Positions 1 through 6,589 of a stretch of DNA of 9,636 nucleotides are shown here, in pieces. Numbering within the stretch: the stretch's first letter is position 1; every line of letters begins with the position of its first letter. The DNA comes from an uncultured Brevundimonas sp. (lineage in GTDB: Bacteria; Pseudomonadota; Alphaproteobacteria; Caulobacterales; Caulobacteraceae): the NCBI RefSeq assembly GCF_943913055.1, contig NZ_CALTWS010000105.1, positions 1 to 9,636 on the forward strand, read 5' to 3'. The notes beneath the pieces were generated by a model that was given only the letters and a program-made list of their open reading frames with translations, was not told where the DNA came from and made no database searches. A program made the translations under genes and the position numbers.

Positions 1-1990
1 AAGAGACAGTCTGCCGGGCGCTGGCTTCGGTGGCGAGAGCATCGGCGGTCTGGGCCCGCGTCTTGGCGGCGGCGGCCTTGCCCCCGATGTCCCCGGCCAG
101 TTCCGACGCATAGCGCGAGACCGACATGGACCCGCCTGCGGCCCCGCCCGCCGACTGGAAGGCGCTGGTGCGCTGACCGGCGTCGGCCAGCAGCAGGGCC
201 CCGCGTCCGTCGCCGCTGGTCAGGGCCGCCGATCCTGCGGCCGCGCCCAGGTTCAGCTGGGCCAGGGCAAGATTGGCCGGGCTGGTGCGGATGTCGGAGC
301 GGATGGTGAAGCTGTCGGCGCGCGAGGCCCGCGTCCCCTCCCCGATCCCGAACAGGCCCGAGACCGACACGCCCGACGGCACCTGCCGCGTGCGGTCGTC
401 CAGCACGCTCATGCTCGGCGACGGATTGCCCGCGCCGGTGTAGCTCAGCGCCCCGTCGGCACCGAGCGAGAAGCTGCCGTAGCGACCGATACCTGTGATC
501 GGATCGTTCAGGGCCGTGAGCAGATCGCCGACCGTACCACCGGCGGGAACCGTCACCTCGATGTCGCGGATGCGCGCGCCGCGCTCGTCGGTGAAGCGGA
601 AGCTCATCATCTCGCCCGCTGTAAACCCATGGGCCGAGGCGGCGGTCAGGCCGGTGTCATAGATGGCCGGCGTATCGGTCGAGACCAGATCGTTCAGGCC
701 GAAATAGTGGGAGAAGCCCCGCCCCGCCTTGTTCGACGCCGAACCCGCAGGATCGGCGATGGAGATGCCGTTGCCCGCAGGGGCCTGGATGCTCAGCTTG
801 CCGTCGACGAAGCTGGCCGTCGCCCCGCCCAGCTGGCTGTTCAGCGTGGCCAGAAAGGTCGTCGGATCGGCCGCGACGCCATTGATCGTCATGGTCGCGC
901 CCGAGAAGACGATGTCGGCCCGGCTCTGGATCACGCCTGCGGCATTCACCACGGCGATGGTCGTCTGGCCCGTGAAGCCTGCCAGCGCCGTCTCCAGCGA
1001 TTGACCCACATTGCGTCCGGTCAGGCGGTTGGGGGCCGGCACGGCGGTATTGGCGTTGTGCGCGCGGTTCAGCTCGTCGGCGACATGGCTGACCAGTTCG
1101 GCCAGCCGGGCGGCGGCGGCGGGCGCGTCCACGTCACGCAGTTCAACCAGTCCCTTGATCTCGCCCGAGGTGATACCGTCCAGCAGGGCCCGCTTCTGAC
1201 CGCTGGGTTCGGTGACATAGATTTCGTTGAAGGCGCTGGTGCTGGTGACCGTGCCGGTGGGGGTGTAGCCGATCCTGCCCACGCCCTGGCCGGCCAGCAT
1301 TGCCCCGCCATTGGTGCGTACCGTCACCCCGCCGATGGGGCGCTGGGTGATCTGCACATCCATCAGCTTGGACAGTTCGCCCAGCAGGGCCGACTGGGCG
1401 CTCTGGGCCCCGGAGGAATCGCCCTTGGTCGCCGAGGCGCGGGCGATTTCCAGGTTCAGCCCCTCGATCTGTTCCAGCAGGCTGTTGGCCTTTTCGACCG
1501 CGCTGAGGATGCGGGCGTCGGCGTCCTGGCGGACCGCATCGATTTGCTTGCTGATCCGCCCGGCCTCGTCGAACAGGGCCTGGGTCTTGAACAGGGCGTC
1601 CTGACGGCTGGGGGACGACGTCGGGTTTTCACCGCTGGCGGCAAAGGCGGAGAACAGGCTGTCGATCTGGGAAAAGAAGCCGTTGTCGCCGCCGGGATCG
1701 CCGAACAGCGACTGGATGCGGTCGTACAGTTCATAGCGCACGGTCTGGCGGGCGGATTCGGCCCCCGCCTTCATGCTGGCCGCCTGCAGGAAGGTGTCGG
1801 TGGCCAGGCGGATGCGCGCGATCTCGACGCCCGAGCCGATGCCTGTGCCGGTCAGGGTCTTCTGATCGGCGATCTTGCGGACATAGCCCGGCGTATTGAC
1901 GTTCGAGACGTTGTCGGAGATCACCCGAAGCTGGGTCTGGGCCGCCGACAGGCCGCTGCTGGCCGTGTTCATGATGGCGTTCAGGGTCAT
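1..1990 (-). CDS. flgK: Flagellar hook-associated protein 1 FlgK (C-terminus cut by window edge)
   Basis: FlgK forms the first junction ring between the hook and the flagellin filament outside the cell. The minus-strand frame is open from the ATG at 1990 to the left edge, giving 663 residues with no stop. The N-terminus (MTLNAIMNTASSGLSAAQTQ, then ISDNVSNVNTPGYVRK) is the rod/hook/HAP signature, with the conserved SNVNTPGY at about residues 27-34. A coiled-coil-like, Ala/Gln-rich region follows (about 130-210), then variable surface domains. The visible end (about 640-663) is a helical Ala-rich segment just before the terminal helix, so I estimate 40-50 residues are missing. A strong Shine-Dalgarno (GGAGGG, complement of 1999-2004) sits 8 nt before the start; an ATG 16 nt upstream is out of frame. 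A sigma-54 promoter lies at 2139-2153. It diverges from fliK-flgD-flgE; flgL would be expected next, beyond the edge. Confidence 0.95.
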   Translation of the reverse strand, partial: MTLNAIMNTASSGLSAAQTQLRVISDNVSNVNTPGYVRKIADQKTLTGTGIGSGVEIARIRLATDTFLQAASMKAGAESARQTVRYELYDRIQSLFGDPGGDNGFFSQIDSLFSAFAASGENPTSSPSRQDALFKTQALFDEAGRISKQIDAVRQDADARILSAVEKANSLLEQIEGLNLEIARASATKGDSSGAQSAQSALLGELSKLMDVQITQRPIGGVTVRTNGGAMLAGQGVGRIGYTPTGTVTSTSAFNEIYVTEPSGQKRALLDGITSGEIKGLVELRDVDAPAAAARLAELVSHVADELNRAHNANTAVPAPNRLTGRNVGQSLETALAGFTGQTTIAVVNAAGVIQSRADIVFSGATMTINGVAADPTTFLATLNSQLGGATASFVDGKLSIQAPAGNGISIADPAGSASNKAGRGFSHYFGLNDLVSTDTPAIYDTGLTAASAHGFTAGEMMSFRFTDERGARIRDIEVTVPAGGTVGDLLTALNDPITGIGRYGSFSLGADGALSYTGAGNPSPSMSVLDDRTRQVPSGVSVSGLFGIGEGTRASRADSFTIRSDIRTSPANLALAQLNLGAAAGSAALTSGDGRGALLLADAGQRTSAFQSAGGAAGGSMSVSRYASELAGDIGGKAAAAKTRAQTADALATEASARQTVS

Positions 1991-1998
1991 GCGAACGG

Positions 1999-2004
1999 CC
2001 CTCC
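1999..2004 (-). promoter_or_regulatory. Ribosome binding site of flgK
   Basis: Read on the minus strand this is GGAGGG, 8 nt before the ATG at 1990. It fixes the flgK start and rules out the out-of-frame ATG at 2006, which lies just upstream of this motif. Confidence 0.8.
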
Positions 2005-2020
2005 ATTGGGGACGACACCC

Positions 2021-2033
2021 GGCAAAGCCTGCC
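2021..2033. promoter_or_regulatory. ftr-like inverted repeat in the flgK leader (candidate FlbD site)
   Basis: GGCAAAGCCTGCC is an inverted repeat (GGCA, 5-nt spacer, TGCC) preceded by CCC. It lies about 95-105 nt downstream of the predicted flgK transcription start. Caulobacter ftr2 and ftr3 elements are also downstream of a sigma-54 start and are bound by the NtrC-family activator FlbD. The symmetry and position are seen directly; binding by FlbD is inferred, and I could not compare the site with an exact ftr matrix. Confidence 0.5.
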
Positions 2034-2138
2034 ATGCCACATGCGCTTTTTGCCCGGCGGCGCGCGCGGGCGCTCCCGTCAAGTCACTGATATTACGCAA
2101 GATCGTGTTTCGCGCCTGGGTCATGGCTGATCAGGCGC

Positions 2139-2153
2139 GCAAGCGGCGGGCCA
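2139..2153 (-). promoter_or_regulatory. Sigma-54 (-24/-12) promoter of flgK
   Basis: Read on the minus strand this is TGGCCCGCCGCTTGC. It matches TGGCACG-N4-TTGC at every fixed position but one, with the invariant GG and GC correctly spaced. Transcription should begin near 2127, giving a leader of about 137 nt for flgK. Sigma-54 with FlbD drives hook and late flagellar genes in Caulobacter. The absence of any comparable competing site nearby supports the assignment. Confidence 0.85.
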
Positions 2154-2187
2154 GACGGACAGACGACCTGAAGCGCGCCGCCTACCG

Positions 2188-2213
2188 GGCAAATACCGTC
2201 ACCACGCGGCAAG
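2188..2213. promoter_or_regulatory. Paired GGCAA repeats upstream of the fliK promoter (candidate enhancer)
   Basis: GGCAAA at 2188-2193 and GGCAAG at 2208-2213 are spaced 20 nt apart, about two helical turns. They lie about 110-135 nt upstream of the predicted fliK start. Both resemble the left half of the inverted repeat at 2021-2033 but lack a good right half. They could be weaker FlbD half-sites acting as an upstream enhancer. The assignment rests on spacing and similarity only. Confidence 0.3.
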
Positions 2214-2254
2214 TTTGATCACAGCTGCTCAGGCTACCTCGGCGACCGGTTCCA

Positions 2255-2278
2255 GAATTTTTTGTTTTAATACAGAAA
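2255..2278. promoter_or_regulatory. A/T-rich tract, possible IHF bend site
   Basis: This is a run of almost pure A/T in a GC-rich window. It sits between the candidate enhancer repeats and the fliK sigma-54 promoter, where DNA bending by IHF is typically needed for activator looping. IHF is known to act at Caulobacter hook promoters. I could not align a full IHF consensus here, so the role is inferred from composition and position. Confidence 0.3.
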
Positions 2279-2298
2279 CTTGCTGTCGACTATGCAGT

Positions 2299-2313
2299 TG
2301 GCCCGCGACTTGC
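2299..2313 (+). promoter_or_regulatory. Sigma-54 (-24/-12) promoter of fliK-flgD-flgE
   Basis: TGGCCCGCGACTTGC matches TGGCACG-N4-TTGC except at one position, with the GG and GC doublets correctly spaced. Transcription should begin near 2325, which leaves a leader of about 60 nt to the fliK ATG at 2386. It also means an upstream fliK start at 2215 is untenable. The element is nearly identical to the divergent flgK promoter, suggesting co-regulation. Confidence 0.87.
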
Positions 2314-2385
2314 GGCGGAGCTGCCGAATGTCCGGCGCAGCAGGCGCCCTCGTCCTCTCGCTTCACCGCGAGCCGTCACGGTTTC

Positions 2386-3795
2386 ATGTCAGCCTCCGCC
2401 GTCCTCAATCTGATCGCACCCTCCGCTCCGTTGCCTTTTCAGGCTCCGGGCGACGCCGATGCGTCGATCTTCGGCGACCTGCTGTCCGATGTCGGGGCGG
2501 GCGACGACGGCAGTGACGACAGCGTCCCGCCGCAGCCCACCACCCTGCCGCCGCGCACCGTGAGCAAGCCTGCTGGCAAGACTGTCGCCGTGAACGGCAG
2601 CGCACCGGCTACCCTTATCGACCCGACCGGCCTGGGCACGATCCAGACCCTGCCGCCTGTCCCGGCGGACGAGACTGCCGTCACCAAGGCAACGGACGTC
2701 GCCCTTACCCTGCCCGGCGCCGCTGCCGAGACTGATCTCCCAGCGTCTGGCGTTGGCGCGAAGACCGACGATCAGCCCCCCGTCATGCCCTTGCCCATCG
2801 GGCCCACGCCCGTCGTGGCCAACCCCTCGGCGACCGGAGCCACAGCGCCTACGCCCCCCGTGCTGCCCGACACCATAGCCGCCGATGCCGCGGAAGCCGC
2901 CCTGCTGGCCGCAGCCGCCGAGGCGCTGAAAGACACGTCGGAGACCGACGACTCCCAGACCCTGCCACCCGCCGCCACCGACAAGACTGCATCGACGACG
3001 CCCCCTGCGCCCCAGGTCCAGCCGCCCGCAGCCGCGCCGCTGAAGCGCGCATCCGAACGCACGGGCCGCACTCAGGAGGGTCTGACCCGCGAAGGCAGTG
3101 AAGCCAAGGGCTCTGTCGATGGCACGGTGGCCTCCGCCAGCGCATCAACCGCCTCCGCCGCAAGTGCGCCGACGCCTGGCAAGGCCCCCGCCGACGCGTC
3201 CACCGTGCCGCCTGGACCTGCCGCTCTGACCGGCCAAGCCGAGCCCTCCGGCGACTTGAACACCGACGGCACCACAGCCTCGCTCGATACCGCCAAGGCG
3301 CATGCCGAGACCGCCGTCAACCACGACGCAAGCCTGTCGACCCTGTCTCGTGCCACCATCGACGCCACGGCCCAGATCGCCGCTCAGATCATCCGCAAGC
3401 TGGATGGCAAGTCGACCCGGTTCGAGATGGCCCTCACGCCCGACGACCTTGGACGCGTGGACGTCAAGCTGGAGATCGACGCCGAGGGCCGCCTGGCCGC
3501 GCGCATGACCTTCGACAACCCCGCCGCCGCCGCCGATCTGCGCGGCCGGGCCGACGAACTGCGTCGTCAGCTTCAGGACGCGGGCTTCCACGTCCCCGAC
3601 GACGCCTTTGAGTTCGCCGAGCGCGACAGCGGCTCCAGCGCCTTCGACCGTGGCGCGTCCGATCACAACGACAACCAGCGCCAGAACCGCGCCTTCTCCG
3701 CCGCCTCCCGCCTGAATGCCGAAATCGATGTGGCCCAGCCGCCGCGCTGGATGTCGCTGTCCCTCTCGCCCTCGGGCGTGGATTTGAAGGTTTAA
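2386..3795 (+). CDS. fliK: Flagellar hook-length control protein FliK
   Basis: FliK measures hook length and switches the flagellar export gate from hook to filament substrates. From the ATG at 2386 the product has 469 residues. The long N-terminal part (to about residue 320) is low-complexity and rich in Ala, Pro, Thr and Asp, as in the FliK ruler region. The C-terminal Flg_hook-type domain (about 335-410) shows FEMALTPDDLGRVDVKLEI followed by a Leu-rich, charged helix ending in DAGFHVPDD. The frame is open back to an ATG at 2215, but that region contains the sigma-54 promoter, so the internal ATG is preferred; its Shine-Dalgarno is weak. flgD follows after 3 nt, consistent with translational coupling. 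The identity rests on the C-terminal domain and position before flgD, because the N-terminus is not conserved in this family. Confidence 0.87.
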   Translation: MSASAVLNLIAPSAPLPFQAPGDADASIFGDLLSDVGAGDDGSDDSVPPQPTTLPPRTVSKPAGKTVAVNGSAPATLIDPTGLGTIQTLPPVPADETAVTKATDVALTLPGAAAETDLPASGVGAKTDDQPPVMPLPIGPTPVVANPSATGATAPTPPVLPDTIAADAAEAALLAAAAEALKDTSETDDSQTLPPAATDKTASTTPPAPQVQPPAAAPLKRASERTGRTQEGLTREGSEAKGSVDGTVASASASTASAASAPTPGKAPADASTVPPGPAALTGQAEPSGDLNTDGTTASLDTAKAHAETAVNHDASLSTLSRATIDATAQIAAQIIRKLDGKSTRFEMALTPDDLGRVDVKLEIDAEGRLAARMTFDNPAAAADLRGRADELRRQLQDAGFHVPDDAFEFAERDSGSSAFDRGASDHNDNQRQNRAFSAASRLNAEIDVAQPPRWMSLSLSPSGVDLKV

Positions 3796-3798
3796 CCG

Positions 3799-4557
3799 AT
3801 GGTCGATTCCATCAGCACCAATACGGCCACGACCCGGATCAACTCCGGCTCGACCATGCTGGCCTCGAACTTCGAGACCTTCCTGACGTTGCTCACGTCC
3901 CAGCTAAAGAACCAGGATCCGCTGTCGCCGGTCGATTCCAACCAGTTCACGGCCCAGCTGACCCAGATGGCGGGCGTGGAGCAGCAGCTGCTGACCAACG
4001 ACCTGCTCAAGACCCTGGTCGCCGGTCAGGGTGGCGGTAGCCTGGCCAATGCCGCCAACTACATCGGCAAGGATGCGACCGCCGCCTGGGCTGCGACCAA
4101 GCTGACCGACGGCAAGGCGACTTGGAGCTATGAACTGGCCAACACCGCCACCGACGCCAAGCTTCAGGTGCTGGACGCTCAGGGCAAGGTGGTCTGGGAA
4201 GGCACGGCTCCCGACAAGTCCACCGGCGTTCACGACTTCACCTGGGACGGCAAGACCACCAACGGCGTCAACGCCACCGAAGGCGGCGTCTATACCCTGA
4301 AGATCACCGCCAACAATGCGAGCGGCGGCACGGTCGACAGTCAGGTCCTGACCCGCGGCCGGATCACCGGCGTCGAGATGTACAACGGCGAGGCCTATCT
4401 GACCGTCGGCAACTCCATCCTGCCCCTCTCTACCGTGATCGCCCTGGAAGAAAACCGGACGGCCACGCCCACCCCAACGCCAGCGAACGATGACGGCGAG
4501 GAGGGTCTGATGGCCTCCATCGCCTCGGCGCTGAACCCTCTCAAACTGTTTTCGTAA
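3799..4557 (+). CDS. flgD: Flagellar hook capping/scaffolding protein FlgD
   Basis: FlgD sits at the tip of the growing hook and guides assembly of FlgE subunits; it is not kept in the finished flagellum. The 252-residue product has the classic N-terminal signature NFETFLTLL, QLKNQDPLSP, and QFTAQLTQMAGVEQQ (about residues 24-63). The middle (about 95-190) looks like the FlgD Ig-like fold, including WEGTAPDKSTGVHDFTWDGK. A Tudor-like segment follows (GRITGVEMYNGEAYLTVG, about 188-205). The length is slightly above the usual 220-235 residues because of a Thr/Pro linker and an Ala-rich tail after about 225. A GAAGG within the end of fliK serves as Shine-Dalgarno. The gene lies 3 nt after fliK and 12 nt before flgE. 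Confidence 0.97.
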   Translation: MVDSISTNTATTRINSGSTMLASNFETFLTLLTSQLKNQDPLSPVDSNQFTAQLTQMAGVEQQLLTNDLLKTLVAGQGGGSLANAANYIGKDATAAWAATKLTDGKATWSYELANTATDAKLQVLDAQGKVVWEGTAPDKSTGVHDFTWDGKTTNGVNATEGGVYTLKITANNASGGTVDSQVLTRGRITGVEMYNGEAYLTVGNSILPLSTVIALEENRTATPTPTPANDDGEEGLMASIASALNPLKLFS

Positions 4558-4561
4558 AGGA
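4556..4561 (+). promoter_or_regulatory. Ribosome binding site of flgE overlapping the flgD stop
   Basis: AAAGGA overlaps the flgD TAA stop (4555-4557) and lies 8 nt before the flgE ATG. The overlap implies that ribosomes ending flgD can help start flgE. Confidence 0.7.
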
Positions 4562-4569
4562 CCCGAGCC

Positions 4570-6012
4570 ATGTCTCTGAATAGCGCCCTGTGGGCCGGTG
4601 TTTCCGGCCTGTCCGCCAACGCCGCCGCCCTGGCCTCGATTTCGCAGAACATCGCGAACGTGAACACGGTCGGCTACAAGCGCACGACCAGCGAGTTCCA
4701 GACCGTCATCAACGGCCAGTCTGCTGGCACCGGCTATTCCGCCGGCGGCGTCATCGCCAACACCCGCCATTACACCTCTCAGGGTGGTCAGCTGCAGCGC
4801 ACGACCTCCAGCACCGACCTGGGCATCGCCGGTCAGGGCTTCTTCGTCGTGACGGAAAAGCCCGAGAACCTGACGCCGATCGACGCGCGCCTGTTCACCC
4901 GCGCCGGGGCCTTCACGCCCGACGACTTCGGCTATCTGAAGAACACCGCCGGTCTCTATCTGCAGGGTTGGCCCGTGGACTCCGAAGGCAACATCGCCAC
5001 CGATCCGTCGGACATCAACCGCCTGCAGTCGATCAACATCGGCTCGGTCGGTGGGGCCGCCGAGGCCACCACCCGCGCCCAGCTGAACGCCAACCTGCAG
5101 TCCAGCCAGACCATCTCGGCCGAGGCGACCGCTGCTGCCGCCACGCCGCCAGGGGCCGACGCCTATGACCCCACGACCAACTCCATGGCCATGTACAACC
5201 CCGATACGGGCGTGGGCGTGAAGCCCGACTTCACCATGTCGATCCCGGTCTCGGACTCCAAGGGTGGCCAGCGCACCGTGGCCCTGTCGTTCCTGAAGGG
5301 CGTCAACCCCAATGAATGGTATGCGGAAATCCACGCCGTTCCGGCCTCGGACATCGAGGGCGGGGCCAATGGCCTGATCAAGAGCGGCCGGATCGTCTTT
5401 ACCCAGGATGGACGTCTGGATCCCGTCGCCACCGCGGCCCTCGGCGCCGACGCCCTGTTCCCCGACCTGAACGCCGCCACCCTGAACATCGGGGCTTCGG
5501 ATTCAGCCGCCGCACCCGGTGCGGTGAAATGGGCGACCGGCCTGGGCATCGCGGCCCAGCCGATCAATCTGGCGCTGAACGCCTCAGCTGGCGGTCTGAC
5601 TCAGTACAGCAGCGCCTCGGCTGTTCAGTCGGTGAACACCAACGGCACCGCCTTCGGCAACCTGGCCAGTATCGAGATCGACAAGGAAGGCTTCGTCACC
5701 GCCATCTTCGACAACAGCGTGACGCGCCGCATCGCCCAGGTCGCCATCGCCACCTTCGCCAGCCCGGACAATCTGACGGTCGAGGACGGCAACGCCTACC
5801 GCGTCAGCCGCGGCTCGGGCACCTTCAACCTGAAGACGGCGGGCACCGGCGGCGCGGGCTTCATCGGTGCTTCGCAGCTGGAGGCCTCGACCGTTGACCT
5901 GTCGGCCGAGTTCACCGGCCTGATCACCACCCAGCGGGCCTATTCCGCCTCGTCCAAGATCATCACCACGGCCGACGAAATGCTGGCCGAACTGATCAAC
6001 ATCAAGCGCTGA
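4570..6012 (+). CDS. flgE: Flagellar hook protein FlgE
   Basis: FlgE polymerises into the curved hook that acts as a universal joint between rod and filament. The 480-residue product begins with the Flg_bb_rod motif (SLNSALWAGVSGLSANAAAL, then ISQNIANVNTVGYKR at about 24-38). It has the D1/FlaE-type region (GQGFFVVTE at about 90-98) and ends in the conserved C-terminal helix (VDLSAEFTGLITTQRAYSAS, then KIITTADEMLAELINIKR). The terminal segments form the D0 coiled coil. The centre (about 170-400) is variable and Ala/Thr/Asn-rich. From memory, C. crescentus FlgE is about 590 residues, so this hook protein would lack part of the outer domain. It is last in the sigma-54 operon; no clear terminator was seen between it and sciP. 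Confidence 0.97.
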   Translation: MSLNSALWAGVSGLSANAAALASISQNIANVNTVGYKRTTSEFQTVINGQSAGTGYSAGGVIANTRHYTSQGGQLQRTTSSTDLGIAGQGFFVVTEKPENLTPIDARLFTRAGAFTPDDFGYLKNTAGLYLQGWPVDSEGNIATDPSDINRLQSINIGSVGGAAEATTRAQLNANLQSSQTISAEATAAAATPPGADAYDPTTNSMAMYNPDTGVGVKPDFTMSIPVSDSKGGQRTVALSFLKGVNPNEWYAEIHAVPASDIEGGANGLIKSGRIVFTQDGRLDPVATAALGADALFPDLNAATLNIGASDSAAAPGAVKWATGLGIAAQPINLALNASAGGLTQYSSASAVQSVNTNGTAFGNLASIEIDKEGFVTAIFDNSVTRRIAQVAIATFASPDNLTVEDGNAYRVSRGSGTFNLKTAGTGGAGFIGASQLEASTVDLSAEFTGLITTQRAYSASSKIITTADEMLAELINIKR

Positions 6013-6106
6013 TAGCGGCCTGAACGGGGGGAACGGCGCATGGACCGATCGATGAAAACCGGGCGGGTGGGCGGAGGGGATTTTAGGATTCCCTTCACCA
6101 CGACGC
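6013..6106. other. flgE-sciP spacer with one GANTC methylation site
   Basis: No gene and no convincing Rho-independent terminator were found here, so hook-operon transcripts may read into sciP. A GATTC (GANTC) at 6087-6091 is a potential target of the alphaproteobacterial cell-cycle methyltransferase CcrM, about 16 nt upstream of the CtrA-type box. Confidence 0.45.
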
Positions 6107-6138
6107 TTAAACGGCCCTTAGTCGGGTCGCGCTACCTT
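6107..6138 (+). promoter_or_regulatory. CtrA-type promoter of sciP
   Basis: TTAA at 6107-6110 and TTAG at 6118-6121 are separated by exactly 7 nt, one mismatch from the CtrA consensus TTAA-N7-TTAA. Nine nt downstream, GCTACCTT (6131-6138) starts like the Caulobacter housekeeping -10 (GCTANAWC). Transcription would begin near 6145, just before sciP. The C. crescentus sciP gene is activated by CtrA, so a CtrA box here closes a negative feedback loop. The sequence match is direct; activation is inferred. Confidence 0.75.
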
Positions 6139-6159
6139 GCCTGCTCAGTGTGGTGGTGA

Positions 6160-6465
6160 ATGAGGCAAAAGCCCATGTTGCAAGAGCGACGTCTTAATAC
6201 CCAGGGTGAACAGTATGTCGTGGGGCCCACAGGTACGCCGCTGACGCTGCGCGACCTGCCGCCGCCGCATACCGATCGCTGGGTCATCCGCCGCAAGGCC
6301 GAGGTGGTCGCCGCCGTTCGCGGTGGCCTGATCAGCCTTGAGGACGCCCTGGCGCGCTACCGTCTGACGGCCGAGGAGTTCCTGGCCTGGCAGAAGGCCA
6401 TCGACAAATGGGGTATGCAGGGCCTGCGCACGACCCGCATCCAGCACTACGGCCGCGACGACTGA
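6160..6465 (+). CDS. sciP: CtrA-inhibitory protein SciP (DUF1153)
   Basis: SciP is a small DNA-binding protein that represses CtrA-activated promoters, including ctrA itself, in swarmer cells. The product has 101 residues from the ATG at 6160 or 96 from an in-frame ATG at 6175. The second start has the better Shine-Dalgarno (GAGG at 6162-6165, 9 nt before it), so I slightly prefer 6175. The hallmarks are GEQYVVGPTGTPLTLRDLPP (about 16-35), the strongly conserved WVIRRKAEVVAAVRGGLISL (about 41-60), and a helix-turn-helix continuing through YRLTAEEFLAWQKAID, ending in GLRTTRIQHY. Identification is by recalled similarity to DUF1153/SciP. Its place next to the hook genes parallels C. crescentus, and its promoter carries a CtrA-type box. 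It is transcribed apart from mnmA because a hairpin follows. Confidence 0.9.
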   Translation: MRQKPMLQERRLNTQGEQYVVGPTGTPLTLRDLPPPHTDRWVIRRKAEVVAAVRGGLISLEDALARYRLTAEEFLAWQKAIDKWGMQGLRTTRIQHYGRDD

Positions 6466-6486
6466 TCGGCCCGATCTCTCTCCCCG

Positions 6487-6533
6487 ACGGCCAGCGGCCG
6501 CTCCTGACGACGGGGGCGGCCGTTGTCGTTTTG
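6487..6533 (+). terminator. Terminator-like hairpin after sciP
   Basis: CGGCCGC (6495-6501) pairs with GCGGCCG (6516-6522) across a 14-nt loop, followed by a T-rich stretch (TTGTCGTTTT). An alternative pairing of ACGGCC (6487-6492) with GGCCGT (6518-6523) competes with it. The stem is very GC-rich and the T-run is interrupted, so it is a plausible but imperfect intrinsic terminator separating sciP from mnmA. Confidence 0.6.
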
Positions 6534-6554
6534 AAGTGCGTCCACGCTCAGGCC

Positions 6555-6583
6555 TCGAAATCGCGCCGTTCGGCGCCTAGATA
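6555..6583 (+). promoter_or_regulatory. Candidate mnmA promoter placing +1 at the start codon
   Basis: CCTAGATA (6576-6583) resembles the Caulobacter -10 GCTANAWC. A weak -35-like TCGAAAT (6555-6561) lies 14 nt upstream of it. The expected transcription start falls at about 6590, the first base of the mnmA ATG, where no Shine-Dalgarno is visible. This fits leaderless transcription, which is common in Caulobacter. The -35 match is poor, so confidence is limited. Confidence 0.4.
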
Positions 6584-6589
6584 GCGGCC

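Larger units (their letters stand above)
1991..2385. promoter_or_regulatory. Divergent regulatory region between flgK and the fliK-flgD-flgE operon
   Basis: This 395-bp stretch holds no convincing gene. It contains two outward-facing sigma-54 promoters (2139-2153 minus, 2299-2313 plus), three GGCAA(A/G) repeats at 2021-2026, 2188-2193 and 2208-2213, and an A/T-rich tract at about 2255-2278 that stands out in GC-rich DNA. In C. crescentus the divergent hook units flaN and flbG are controlled by sigma-54, the activator FlbD bound at ftr elements, and IHF; this layout fits that scheme. The promoters and repeats are seen directly. The assignment to FlbD and IHF is inference from known relatives. 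Confidence 0.75.

Noticed and set aside
2051..2073. GC-only alternating stretch in the flgK leader as a regulatory hairpin.
   Set aside because: Only about five bases pair reliably; such runs are expected by chance in this GC-rich genome.
629..2218. A 529-codon plus-strand open frame across flgK.
   Set aside because: It is codon-for-codon antisense to flgK in the same codon register. It has no recognisable domain and arises from GC-rich codon bias; flgK on the minus strand is unambiguous.
2263..2280. TTAA within the A/T tract as a CtrA site upstream of fliK.
   Set aside because: No second TTAA-like half occurs 7 nt away, and the sigma-54 promoter already explains the regulation.
3904..5334. 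A 476-codon minus-strand open frame across flgD and flgE.
   Set aside because: Its Gly/Val/Arg-rich translation has no family resemblance. It is a shadow of flgD and flgE, whose motifs are clear.
6077..6094. Inverted-repeat-like GGGGATTTTAGGATTCCC after flgE as a terminator.
   Set aside because: The arms pair imperfectly, the stem is short, and no T-run follows.
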